Of a stretch of 64,000 nucleotides of DNA, positions 1 to 7,821 are shown in pieces. The position numbers and the translations under genes are program-made. The DNA is from Thermoflavifilum aggregans (GTDB taxonomy: Bacteria > Bacteroidota > Bacteroidia > Chitinophagales > Chitinophagaceae). Position 1 is the first letter of the stretch. Every line of letters starts with the position of its first letter. The notes beneath the pieces are model-generated. The model was not told the DNA's origin. It made no database searches and worked only from the letters and a program-made list of their open reading frames with translations. The stretch covers positions 1,674,001 to 1,738,000 of the forward strand of contig NZ_PGFG01000001.1 of the NCBI RefSeq assembly GCF_002797735.1, written 5' to 3'.

Positions 1-519
1 CGCCTCACGAATCACCGGAGCAGATTCACCCGTGATAGCCGATTCATCAATCGAAGCAATGCCTTCAATGATTTCACCATCTGATGGAATAATATCACCA
101 GCTTCACAGAAAAAAATATCGCCTTTTCTTAGCTGAGAGGCAGTTATCATTTCAGCTTCTGCAGGATCAGCATCTTCATGTGGCAAACGTTTGGCTACAG
201 TATCTTCCCGTGTTTTGCGAAGAGATTCAGCTTGAGCCTTGCCACGCGCTTCTGCCAAACCTTCAGCAAAGTTGGCAAACAATAATGTAAACAGTAAAAT
301 AATCGTTATCACGGCATTGTAGGCTATCGATTCACCCGGAATGAAGTGGAGAGCAGCTAGTAACGTTACCACCAGCATAACTACTGTGCCCACTTCCACG
401 GTAAACATAACCGGATTGCGCACCATGAGTCGTGGGTGAAGTTTGACAAATGACTGCAGGAAAGCTTCACGCATAAGCCTGCGATCAAACAAAGCCGGAG
501 CTTTTATTTTTCTGGTCAT
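1..519 (-). CDS. kdpB: Potassium-transporting P-type ATPase subunit B, N-terminal part (cut by window edge)
   Basis: The 173 codons present encode the start of KdpB, the catalytic subunit of the high-affinity K+ pump KdpFABC in the inner membrane. Visible are a short cytoplasmic N-terminus, two hydrophobic segments (about residues 35-85) and the first part of the actuator domain ending in the P-type ATPase motif ITGES at about residue 165. The ATG at 517-519 is chosen because the further upstream ATGs run into a stop after a few codons. It lies 30 nt after kdpA in the same direction, so the two are co-transcribed. The phosphorylation and nucleotide domains, and presumably kdpC, lie beyond the left edge. 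Confidence 0.95.
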   Translation of the reverse strand, partial: MTRKIKAPALFDRRLMREAFLQSFVKLHPRLMVRNPVMFTVEVGTVVMLVVTLLAALHFIPGESIAYNAVITIILLFTLLFANFAEGLAEARGKAQAESLRKTREDTVAKRLPHEDADPAEAEMITASQLRKGDIFFCEAGDIIPSDGEIIEGIASIDESAITGESAPVIREA

Positions 520-549
520 AAGACTTTCATCATTTTATTTTCACACTGT

Positions 550-2259
550 TTAATGGATAAGAAAAAATTCTGCAATGGGTCCCACTGATAATGCAGGGAA
601 AAAGCTCAATGCTGCAATAATCACAATCACAGCAAAAACTACCACTCCGAATGTATAGCTATCTACACGCAGGCTGCCGGCCGATTGTGGAATGTATTGC
701 TTACGTCCCAGCAGTCCGGCTATAGCTACACCACCTATGATAGATGGATAACGACCTAAAATCAATACGATACCTGTACTGATGTTCCACCATGAATTAT
801 TGGCTGATAGTTCGGCAAATGCACTGCCATTGTTGGCTGCTGCGCTTGTATATTCATATAACATAGCTGTAAAACCGTGTGGACCTGCATTCATGATCCA
901 GGAATGAGCTTCAGGGTGATGCAGGTAAAGATAAGTTGCCCATGCTGTAGCAATCAAAATCAGAAAAGGATGTAGCAATACCAGAAGCGCTGCAATCTTC
1001 ATTTCACGTGCTTCTATTTTCTTTCCCAGAAATTCAGGTGTACGACCCACCATCATGCCTGCAATGAAAGCAGCCAAAATGAGATAAATGAAAAAATTAA
1101 TAAACCCTGCACCTACACCACCATAAAAAGCATTTACCATCATTCCAAATAACATATTCATGCCAGAAAGAGGCATATAACTCCCTAACATGGCATTAGC
1201 TGATCCAGTGGAAATAACTGTGGTAATTACACTCCAGTAACCAGAGGCGGCAGCGCCCAGTCGTACTTCTTTCCCTTCCATGTTTCCTAACCGATGATCA
1301 ATACCTAAAGCCCTGATTGCAGGATTACCCTGTATTTCCATCCACACATTTGGAACTACCAGCAGCAAAAAACCCATTGTCATGACACCGAATATAATCC
1401 ATGCGAATTTTCGATTGCGAATGAAATATCCGAAAGTAAAAACCAAGCCTATGGGAATCACAGCTTGTACTATCATTTCCAGCATGTTGGTAAGATAATC
1501 CGGATTTTCAAAAGGATGAGCACTATTTGCATTGAAAAAACCACCTCCATTGGTTCCCAGATGCTTGATAGGCACAAATGCAGCCACAGGTCCCTCCGCA
1601 ATGGTCTGTTTGTGATGTTCCAATGTGATGATATGCTGATTGGATGCAAAATTCATCGGCATGCCTCTCCAGATAAATACTACAGATAATAACAATGATA
1701 AAGGCAAAAGAATGCGAGTGATACTCCTGACAAAATACACATTGAAATTACCTATGCTACTTAACGATCTTTCACGAAATGCCCTGAAAATATGTATACA
1801 CGCAGCCATACCCGTAGCAGCGGAAACAAAATGCAAAAATATTAGCCATATTTGCCCCAGGTAGGAAATCTGGGTTTCCGGTATATAGGTCTGTAAATTA
1901 CAATTGACTATAAATGAAATTGCAGTATTAAAAGCCAGGTCGGGTGACATAGAAGGAATATGATTCGGATTCAGCGGAAGCCATTTCATATTTGTCAGCA
2001 ACAGCATACTAAGTATAAACCAGATAAGGTTCATGCTCAGCATCATTTTCATGTTCTCTTTCCAGTCAAATTCTTCCTTTGTACGGATGCGACATAACCG
2101 GAAAATCAATCTCTCCACAGGCTCAAATAAAGCATCACTCCAATGTCGTTCCCCTGAATAAACTTTATACATGTACCTGCCAAGTAATAAACCTATAAAA
2201 ACCGTAAGAACATAGGTAACTACAATGCCTGCAAGATTGCTGAATAACATAATTTCCAT
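550..2259 (-). CDS. kdpA: Potassium-transporting ATPase subunit A (K+ channel-like subunit)
   Basis: KdpA is the membrane subunit that binds and conducts K+ in KdpFABC. At 569 residues it has the family's usual length and about ten hydrophobic segments. Filter-region motifs are visible: NTAISF near residue 111, TNGGGFFNANSAHPFENP from 236, GSANAMLGS in the third repeat and AAANNGSAF in the fourth. The start at MEIMLF is the first ATG; MLF three codons later is an alternative. It follows kdpF by 32 nt and precedes kdpB by 30 nt. Control is probably through the sigma-54 promoter upstream of the small ORFs. Confidence 0.97.
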   Translation of the reverse strand: MEIMLFSNLAGIVVTYVLTVFIGLLLGRYMYKVYSGERHWSDALFEPVERLIFRLCRIRTKEEFDWKENMKMMLSMNLIWFILSMLLLTNMKWLPLNPNHIPSMSPDLAFNTAISFIVNCNLQTYIPETQISYLGQIWLIFLHFVSAATGMAACIHIFRAFRERSLSSIGNFNVYFVRSITRILLPLSLLLSVVFIWRGMPMNFASNQHIITLEHHKQTIAEGPVAAFVPIKHLGTNGGGFFNANSAHPFENPDYLTNMLEMIVQAVIPIGLVFTFGYFIRNRKFAWIIFGVMTMGFLLLVVPNVWMEIQGNPAIRALGIDHRLGNMEGKEVRLGAAASGYWSVITTVISTGSANAMLGSYMPLSGMNMLFGMMVNAFYGGVGAGFINFFIYLILAAFIAGMMVGRTPEFLGKKIEAREMKIAALLVLLHPFLILIATAWATYLYLHHPEAHSWIMNAGPHGFTAMLYEYTSAAANNGSAFAELSANNSWWNISTGIVLILGRYPSIIGGVAIAGLLGRKQYIPQSAGSLRVDSYTFGVVVFAVIVIIAALSFFPALSVGPIAEFFLIH

Positions 2260-2291
2260 TTATTGACATTTATTTAATTAAAACCTTTGTG

Positions 2292-2366
2292 TCAAAACTT
2301 ATCCGGTTTTAACAATACATAAACCAGATACACAAATACGAGGAAAGCAATAATTATGATTATCAT
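2292..2366 (-). CDS. kdpF: KdpF-like small membrane subunit (24 residues)
   Basis: A 24-codon reading frame with ATG at 2364-2366 and TGA at 2292-2294 encodes MIIIIIAFLVFVYLVYVLLK followed by PDKF. One hydrophobic helix followed by a short basic/acidic tail, placed directly before kdpA, is the KdpF pattern: a single-helix subunit that stabilises the KdpABC complex. The length is slightly below the 29 residues of the E. coli protein. Assignment rests on size, hydrophobicity and position, as the sequence is too short for strong homology. Confidence 0.85.
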   Translation of the reverse strand: MIIIIIAFLVFVYLVYVLLKPDKF

Positions 2367-2375
2367 AGCGCAGAA

Positions 2376-2456
2376 TTAAAATTCATTTATCCAATCAATT
2401 ATCAGATCAAATAACCAGAAAAACAATATACCAATAACAAGAAGCAAGATGATCAT
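2376..2456 (-). CDS. Possible second small membrane peptide of the kdp operon (26 residues)
   Basis: An ATG at 2454-2456 opens 26 codons ending in TAA at 2376-2378. The product starts MIILLLVIGILFFWLFDLI and ends DWINEF, so it is one hydrophobic helix with an acidic tail. It lies between the sigma-54 promoter and kdpF, 9 nt before kdpF, about 28 nt after the predicted transcription start. I know no named family for it. It could be a second KdpF-like subunit, a leader peptide or a chance frame; the perfect single-helix profile and tight spacing favour a real gene. Confidence 0.55.
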   Translation of the reverse strand: MIILLLVIGILFFWLFDLIIDWINEF

Positions 2457-2494
2457 AAATGGAGTTTTAATTTTTTAAGCTTGCTTCTGGATTT

Positions 2495-2510
2495 CGCAAT
2501 CAGGATGCCA
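2495..2510 (-). promoter_or_regulatory. Sigma-54 promoter of the kdp operon
   Basis: Read on the minus strand the site is TGGCATCCTGATTGCG. It has the -24 GG and -12 GC dinucleotides separated by exactly 10 nt and matches the consensus TGGCAC-N5-TTGC in all but one of the core positions. The predicted start point, about 12 nt downstream, falls near 2484, some 28 nt before the first small ORF. The adjacent gene encodes a sigma-54 activator, which makes the site coherent. Confidence 0.8.
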
Positions 2511-2528
2511 TAGCGGAATATAACTAAT

Positions 2529-2580
2529 AGATGCCTGTAAATAAGCATCTTAGAAATAACAGGATATTATATATTTCCTG
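2529..2580. promoter_or_regulatory. Two inverted repeats upstream of the kdp sigma-54 promoter (possible activator sites)
   Basis: AGATGC-N10-GCATCT (2529-2550) is a perfect 6-bp inverted repeat. CAGGA-N11-TCCTG (2560-2580) is a second, imperfect dyad. They sit about 20-70 bp upstream of the -24 element, a plausible place for binding of the NtrC-type regulator. Either could instead be part of a weak terminator for the regulator gene, though neither has a T-tract. Function is inferred. Confidence 0.35.
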
Positions 2581-2622
2581 CAACTCTTTCAAAATGCTAT
2601 GCATCCTTAGCAATTTGAAAGG

Positions 2623-3975
2623 CTAATCGGCATCAATGTGGTATTGTTCTATTTTCCGGTATAAAGTAGTGAGAGCAATATTGAGTAAACGGGCAGCCTC
2701 CGTTTTGTTGCCTTTTGTATAGTTCAATACCTTCTGAATATGAATTTTTTCAGCACTTGCCAGATCAAAGGCCGACAGAGGGCTAGCGGTTAGGGGCTGA
2801 TCAATGGGAATAGTCATATCTGGTGGTAAATCATCTTTGCTTAAAACATGGTCATCATCAATAATAATGCTGCGTTCTACAATATTTTTTAATTCCCGGA
2901 TATTACCTTTCCAGCTATATCTTTGCAAGCTTTCTAAAAATGACTGGTTAACCTGTTCAATGTTTTTATTTAGTTTTTTGGAAAAATAAGCGATAAAATG
3001 TTCGGCAAGCGGAATAATATCTTCCTTACGTTCACGAAGGGGTGGCAAATAAATCTGAAATGTGGAAATGCGATAGTAAAGATCTTCCCTGAACCTGCCT
3101 TTGCTGATTTCTTCCTGCAGGTTGCGGTTCGTTGCTGTAATAAGCCTCACATTCACTCTGGACATCCGATGATCGCCCAGGCGCACGTATTCCCCGTATT
3201 CCAATACGCGCAGTAGCTTGGCCTGCATTTCCAGAGGAAGTTCTCCGATTTCATCCAAAAACAAGGTGCCCTGATCCGCCTCTTCAATCAGTCCTTTTTT
3301 GGCTTTGGCAGCTCCTGTAAATGCTCCGGCTGCATGTCCAAAAAGTTCGCTTTCCATCAGTTCTTTAGGTATGGCTGCACAGTTGAGGGCAATAAAACTC
3401 CTGCCTGAACGCATGCTGGCCTGGTGAATAGCCCTGGCAAAAACTTCCTTTCCTGTACCAGTTTCACCGTGGAGCAATACGGCTGTATCTGTGGGAGCTA
3501 CTTTCCGGGCATAGGCTATACATTGTTGTATAGCAGGGGAATGCGCGATGATGTCATCAAAACTGTTTTGTACGCCCATCTGGGCTTCGAGACGCGAAAG
3601 TTTCCGGGATAGGGAAATTTTTTCAAATGCCCGATGAATTAACGGGATAATTTTATCATTATCATCTCCTTTCAGCAAATAATCAAATGCACCGTTTTTC
3701 ATTGCCTGAATACCATCCTGAATATTTCCATAGGCTGTGAGCAGGATTACTTCAGTAAAAGGAGATTTTTCCCTGATCTTCCGGCATAGCTCAATACCCG
3801 ATATATCTGGCAGTTTCACATCGCAAAGCACCACTTCAGCAGGATCTTTATCTATTTCTTTCATAGCCTGCTGACCGGTAAAAGCCTGCTGGACATCAAA
3901 TCCTTCTCGACTAAGCAAACGCGTAAGCAGGTCATTGATCTTTCGCTCATCATCCACAATCAGGATATTTCGCAT
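2623..3975 (-). CDS. NtrC-family sigma-54 response regulator, likely kdp activator
   Basis: The 450 residues form three domains. A receiver (about 1-120) has acidic pocket D8/D9 and phosphoacceptor D52. An AAA+ domain (about 140-370) has Walker A GETGTGKE at 170-177, the sigma-54 contact loop GAFTGA at 217-222 and a Walker B-type LFLDEIGEL. A C-terminal Fis-type helix-turn-helix (about 400-445) includes NKTEAARLLNIALTTLYRKI. Such proteins, once phosphorylated, open sigma-54 holoenzyme complexes. It is encoded just upstream of, and co-oriented with, the kdp genes. This differs from the KdpDE arrangement in which KdpE is an OmpR-type regulator. Its kinase is not in the window; a KdpD-type protein may lie beyond the left edge. 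Confidence 0.95.
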   Translation of the reverse strand: MRNILIVDDERKINDLLTRLLSREGFDVQQAFTGQQAMKEIDKDPAEVVLCDVKLPDISGIELCRKIREKSPFTEVILLTAYGNIQDGIQAMKNGAFDYLLKGDDNDKIIPLIHRAFEKISLSRKLSRLEAQMGVQNSFDDIIAHSPAIQQCIAYARKVAPTDTAVLLHGETGTGKEVFARAIHQASMRSGRSFIALNCAAIPKELMESELFGHAAGAFTGAAKAKKGLIEEADQGTLFLDEIGELPLEMQAKLLRVLEYGEYVRLGDHRMSRVNVRLITATNRNLQEEISKGRFREDLYYRISTFQIYLPPLRERKEDIIPLAEHFIAYFSKKLNKNIEQVNQSFLESLQRYSWKGNIRELKNIVERSIIIDDDHVLSKDDLPPDMTIPIDQPLTASPLSAFDLASAEKIHIQKVLNYTKGNKTEAARLLNIALTTLYRKIEQYHIDAD

Positions 3976-3988
3976 GCCATTTTTTATA

Positions 3989-4019
3989 CAAAATTATGGG
4001 CCATCGGAATCTTTGCAAA
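3989..4019 (-). promoter_or_regulatory. Bacteroidota-type housekeeping promoter of the response regulator
   Basis: On the minus strand TTTG (4016-4019), a spacer of 19 nt and TAATTTTG (3989-3996) form an exact match to the Bacteroidota primary sigma consensus TTTG-N19-TAnnTTTG. The ATG of the regulator follows 13 nt after the -7 box. The regulator is therefore expected to be made from an ordinary promoter and to act on the sigma-54 promoter of kdp. Confidence 0.75.
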
Positions 4020-4025
4020 TGCAGT

Positions 4026-4952
4026 TTATACTAAAAACGGGAGAAAAATTTCGGCAATCATGCAGCGCACACTTCCACCGCCAGTTTGCTCAATAACCGG
4101 TATTTGCGGAATTACCAGACTGCCTTGTGATTCCAACATCTTGCGTTGGGAAGGATGGAGCGATTGATAGGCACTGGCACTGATCACGATAACCGGATCC
4201 TGTGTTTGACTGATCAAATAAAGTACATTTCCGGCATAGGCATGCATTTGTGCAAAACTGATTTCAATGAGTTGGGAATGATGTGCAAGCAATGTGTCAA
4301 CCACCTGCTTTTTTTCCTTTTGATCCGGAATAGCTTCTGTGCAAATCACAGAAAAGTTTTTTCCAATAGCCATCATCACATTGGTGTGATAAATAGGATG
4401 ATTTCGTTCGTCCACAGCATGAAAAGCTATAACCTGATATTGGAATACATCGGCAATGAGCTTCAGCAAATCAGCATGCGTACGGTCTGATAAACAGGCA
4501 TAGATGAGTTTGTTCGCCCGATCTAAAACCATACTACCCGTACCTTCCAGAAATTTACCTTCATCCTCATAAGCACTCAGATCCAGCAATTTCGTTACCT
4601 GGTAGCCTTTTTGCTGCAATTGATCCACAATATCTTTTCGTTTTTCCAATCGGCGGTTGGGCGCCATCATGGGATAAATCACCACTTCACCTTGTTCATG
4701 AAAACTAATCCAGTTGTTGGGAAATACCGCATCGGGCTTGCAGGGTTCCGGTGTATCCTGTATCACTTCCACCACAATGCCGGCCTGTTGCAACAATTCC
4801 ACCATGCGATCAAATTCCTGCAAAGCATGTTTTTGTATTTCTGGATCAGCCATGGCCGGCTTTTTCTGGAATACATTGCTGCCGGAAGTCTGCACATTAT
4901 ATCCAAAACAAGCCGGCCTGATCATAAGAATACGAGAAGCAAATGCAGTCAT
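4026..4952 (-). CDS. ctlX: CtlX-like amidinotransferase-fold hydrolase (citrulline utilisation type)
   Basis: The protein (308 residues from the ATG at 4952) has the guanidino-group-modifying fold: IRPACFGYN near the start, PDAVFPNNW, FLEGTGSMVLDR with the acidic residue, HPIYHTNVMMAIG with the histidine, and GGGSVRCMIAEIF with the catalytic cysteine near the C-terminus. This pattern and length fit the CtlX group, described as hydrolases for citrulline use. A longer frame starts with GTG at 5003 and would overlap the upstream gene; the ATG start matches family length better. It follows the arginine deiminase gene by 37 nt, suggesting consecutive use of arginine and citrulline. Exact substrate is inferred. 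Confidence 0.85.
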   Translation of the reverse strand: MTAFASRILMIRPACFGYNVQTSGSNVFQKKPAMADPEIQKHALQEFDRMVELLQQAGIVVEVIQDTPEPCKPDAVFPNNWISFHEQGEVVIYPMMAPNRRLEKRKDIVDQLQQKGYQVTKLLDLSAYEDEGKFLEGTGSMVLDRANKLIYACLSDRTHADLLKLIADVFQYQVIAFHAVDERNHPIYHTNVMMAIGKNFSVICTEAIPDQKEKKQVVDTLLAHHSQLIEISFAQMHAYAGNVLYLISQTQDPVIVISASAYQSLHPSQRKMLESQGSLVIPQIPVIEQTGGGSVRCMIAEIFLPFLV

Positions 4953-4989
4953 ATACAAACACTTCTGATAAACAAACAGGTATTCAACT

Positions 4990-6432
4990 TCATATGCTTT
5001 CACGTAACAAGGGCATACTCATGCAATGAGGCCCGCCGCGCGCCCGCGAAAGCTCTGCCGATGGAATCAAAATCAGGGTATCCTGCAATTCATCAGGTTG
5101 CAACGTTTGTTGTTCAAAAGCTTCAATGAGTTGCTCTGCACAAATCACCTGAAAACCTGCCTGCTGAAAAGCCTCAGCAGTGCGTGTATTCCGGTCGTAT
5201 CCCAGTACTACTCCTTCACGGATAGCAAGCACATTGCAGGAATCCGTCCATTGTTCGCGATCGCCATAAGGAAATTCATTGTTTCCGGAATAAATAAAGC
5301 GGGTAGGAGAGGAACACCGCAAATCATTCTGGCTGATATCATCCAGCAAATCTTCCAGATAATCAAAACGAACCGGTTTATCTTCCCGGCCACGGGTAAA
5401 CTGCAGGATAACCAGCTGATCGCTGACATGGGTATCCAGTAAACTTTCAAGAATTTCTTTTTTTTCTAGTTCTTCACCTTCACGTGATAACGATCCCAGC
5501 AATACCCAGGTATCTTTTTTTACCTGCGTGAAAATGGTATCAATGTGCATGAACTGGCGTTTGGGTGGAATTTTGATCACTGTTGCCTTGGATACCAGAT
5601 TTTTTTCAAATAATAACCGCGTGAGCTGATTGGCAGCATACATAGTGGTACGTTCACTGCAACCAATCAACACATGATCAGGGCTTACCATCATGATATC
5701 GCCTCCTTCAAGCGTAACTCTTTTGTAATCTTTTTCACCGTCAGGCAATAAAAAATGATACTCACTGTTGGGAAGTTCAATGATGCGGTTGTGATATTGC
5801 TCAAAATAAGGATGATGGTAAAACAAATATTTTGCGATCAATGCTTCACGCACACGGGGAAGCTTGGCTGGTTTGTTGAGAATGATGTGATCTTTGATCA
5901 CTACACCCAGGTCGCGTGTAAAAATCAAATTAGGCAATGGTGCAAATATCATCTGATGATTATCGGGCAAGGTGCCATTCAGCAAAGTTTTGGCAAGCTC
6001 TACAGATGGCAAGCGCATCAATTGTTGTTCAATCTGATAGGTACATCCTTCAATGGCACAAACGGAAGCAATCAATGTAGGACGTATTTCTTCATCATCC
6101 AGGATATCAATAAGCAAAGATTCAAATTCAATTACCTTATCGGAATGATGAAATTCCGGATGACCGGGTTTGTAGAAATTACGTTGCTGCGCCGGATTAT
6201 CAATTTCCCTGACTCGCCCTTTTATTTTTTTTGTATCCAGAAAATAAAGCAATATCTTCACAAAGTAATCATATTCATTCCTGCGCATCTGATCCAGATG
6301 CACAATATCTTCAAACAACCAGTCCTGCGCTTTCGATGGTACTACTTTGCCAAGCCCGCTATCGGGACTATGTATCAGCAATCGTTTTAATGTACTTACT
6401 TCAGAATTAACAAACACTTTCTTATCCCGCAT
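4990..6432 (-). CDS. arcA: Arginine deiminase family protein
   Basis: Arginine deiminases convert arginine to citrulline and ammonia in the cytoplasm. With the start at MRDKKVF (6432) the product has 480 residues. Family residues are in place: FTRD at 171-174, LEGGD with Glu242, MHID with His296/Asp298, and GGPHCMSMP with Cys470 as nucleophile. It is longer than classical ArcA (about 410), mainly through inserts before FTRD and before the C-terminal third. An in-frame ATG at 6486 would add 18 residues, but a promoter-like TATATTTG lies inside that extension, so the inner start is preferred. It forms a two-gene unit with the CtlX-like gene. No arcB, arcC or arcD is present. Confidence 0.88.
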   Translation of the reverse strand: MRDKKVFVNSEVSTLKRLLIHSPDSGLGKVVPSKAQDWLFEDIVHLDQMRRNEYDYFVKILLYFLDTKKIKGRVREIDNPAQQRNFYKPGHPEFHHSDKVIEFESLLIDILDDEEIRPTLIASVCAIEGCTYQIEQQLMRLPSVELAKTLLNGTLPDNHQMIFAPLPNLIFTRDLGVVIKDHIILNKPAKLPRVREALIAKYLFYHHPYFEQYHNRIIELPNSEYHFLLPDGEKDYKRVTLEGGDIMMVSPDHVLIGCSERTTMYAANQLTRLLFEKNLVSKATVIKIPPKRQFMHIDTIFTQVKKDTWVLLGSLSREGEELEKKEILESLLDTHVSDQLVILQFTRGREDKPVRFDYLEDLLDDISQNDLRCSSPTRFIYSGNNEFPYGDREQWTDSCNVLAIREGVVLGYDRNTRTAEAFQQAGFQVICAEQLIEAFEQQTLQPDELQDTLILIPSAELSRARGGPHCMSMPLLRESI

Positions 6433-6447
6433 AATTAGCCATTTACG

Positions 6448-6455
6448 CAAATATA
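6448..6455 (-). promoter_or_regulatory. Possible -7 box (TATATTTG) of the arginine deiminase gene
   Basis: TATATTTG on the minus strand fits TAnnTTTG and lies 15 nt before the chosen ATG. No good TTTG -33 element is seen at the expected spacing, so this is a modest call. It is useful mainly because it argues for the inner start codon. Confidence 0.4.
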
Positions 6456-6656
6456 ACAGAACTTTAGCCAAGAACTTATCCATCATCGTGCAGAAAAATG
6501 CATATAAGGCTTTTTATCCAAAGTTTTTGCAATGAATGTAAGGCTTTATTAAACATTTATCTTTATGAAAACGTTGATCCATAAATGGTTTCTAATTTTA
6601 AACAGCTTTCTGTTCAGGCGCTGATTTCTCATTAAGTTTGCTTAAAAAATCTGACA

Positions 6657-7805
6657 ATGGATTTTGTTTTATCAGAAGAACATCAGATGATTCGGAAGGC
6701 AGCAAAGGATTTTGCAGAACAGGAGCTGCTGCCAGGTGTGATTGATCGGGATGAACATCAGTATTTTCCTGAAGAACTAATCCGCAAAATGGCCGATCTT
6801 GGTTTTATGGGCATGATGGTGCGTACCGAATACGGCGGTGCCGGGCTTGATACCTTATCCTATGTATTGGCTATGGAAGAGATTTCAAAGATAGATGCCT
6901 CTGCCGCTGTGTGTATGAGTGTCAATAACTCACTGGTTTGCTGGGGTATTCAGGAATACGGTACGGAAGAACAGAAACAACGGTATTTGACTCCGCTGGC
7001 AAAGGGAGAATGTTTGGGTGCTTTTTTGCTGAGTGAACCTGAGGCTGGTTCAGATGCTTCGGCTCAGCATACCACAGCTCAGGATTGTGGGGATTATTAC
7101 CTGCTTAACGGTGTAAAAAACTGGATTACCAATGCCGGCATTGCCAAAGTGTTCCTGGTCATGGCACAAACCCATCCCGAACGTGGCAGCCACGGCATCA
7201 ATGCATTTATTGTGGAGAGCGACTGGCCGGGTGTGAAATTGGGCGCAAAGGAAAACAAAATGGGTATCCGGGGCAGCGATACCCGTTCGGTAACCTTTCA
7301 GGATGTGAAAGTGCCTAAGCAAAACCGCATTGGAGAAGATGGCTTTGGGTTTAAGTTTGCGATGAAAACCCTGGAAGGCGGGCGTATCGGCATCGCCGCA
7401 CAGGCGCTGGGTATTGCAGCCGGAGCTTATGAACGGGCATTGCGTTATGCTACGGAAAGAAAAGCGTTTGGCGTGCCTATTGCTCAGCACCAGGCCATTC
7501 AGTTCAAACTGGCCGACATGGCCACCCGCATAGAAGCAGCCCGCATGCTGGTGTGGAAGGCTGCCTGGGAAAAAGACCAGAACCGGCCATTTGGCCTGTA
7601 TAGCTCTATGGCCAAATTATACGCCTCTGAAGTGGCCATGTGGGTAACCATCGAAGCCGTGCAGATTCACGGCGGCTACGGCTACGTGAAGGAATATCAT
7701 GTGGAACGGATGATGCGCGATGCCAAAATTACCCAGATTTACGAAGGTACTTCCGAAATCCAGCGACTGGTCATCAGCCGGCATATCCTCCAGCAGCACG
7801 GCTAA
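6657..7805 (+). CDS. Acyl-CoA dehydrogenase (short/branched-chain type)
   Basis: This FAD enzyme oxidises acyl-CoA to 2-enoyl-CoA and passes electrons to ETF. At 382 residues it matches the family. Visible are the N-terminal helical domain (VLSEEHQMIRKAAKDFAEQE), the middle beta domain with LLSEPEAGSDA, and the C-terminal domain with ERKAFGVPI and QIHGGYGYVKEY. The catalytic base is Glu363 in QIYEGTSEIQR, the position used by short- and medium-chain enzymes. A TAAGTTTG box at 6633-6640 precedes the ATG by 16 nt. Chain-length preference cannot be read from the sequence. Confidence 0.95.
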   Translation: MDFVLSEEHQMIRKAAKDFAEQELLPGVIDRDEHQYFPEELIRKMADLGFMGMMVRTEYGGAGLDTLSYVLAMEEISKIDASAAVCMSVNNSLVCWGIQEYGTEEQKQRYLTPLAKGECLGAFLLSEPEAGSDASAQHTTAQDCGDYYLLNGVKNWITNAGIAKVFLVMAQTHPERGSHGINAFIVESDWPGVKLGAKENKMGIRGSDTRSVTFQDVKVPKQNRIGEDGFGFKFAMKTLEGGRIGIAAQALGIAAGAYERALRYATERKAFGVPIAQHQAIQFKLADMATRIEAARMLVWKAAWEKDQNRPFGLYSSMAKLYASEVAMWVTIEAVQIHGGYGYVKEYHVERMMRDAKITQIYEGTSEIQRLVISRHILQQHG

Positions 7806-7809
7806 ACCT

Positions 7810-7817
7810 TATCTTTG
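7810..7817 (+). promoter_or_regulatory. TATCTTTG box directly before the YggS start
   Basis: A perfect TAnnTTTG -7 box sits between the stop of the dehydrogenase gene and the next ATG, with only 4 nt between box and ATG. Transcription from it would give an mRNA with almost no leader. No clear -33 element is present. Confidence 0.45.
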
Positions 7818-7821
7818 CGGC

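Noticed and set aside
4953-5003. GTG-started extension of the CtlX-like protein
   Set aside because: Overlaps the deiminase stop and adds residues not seen in the family; ATG at 4952 fits the usual length.
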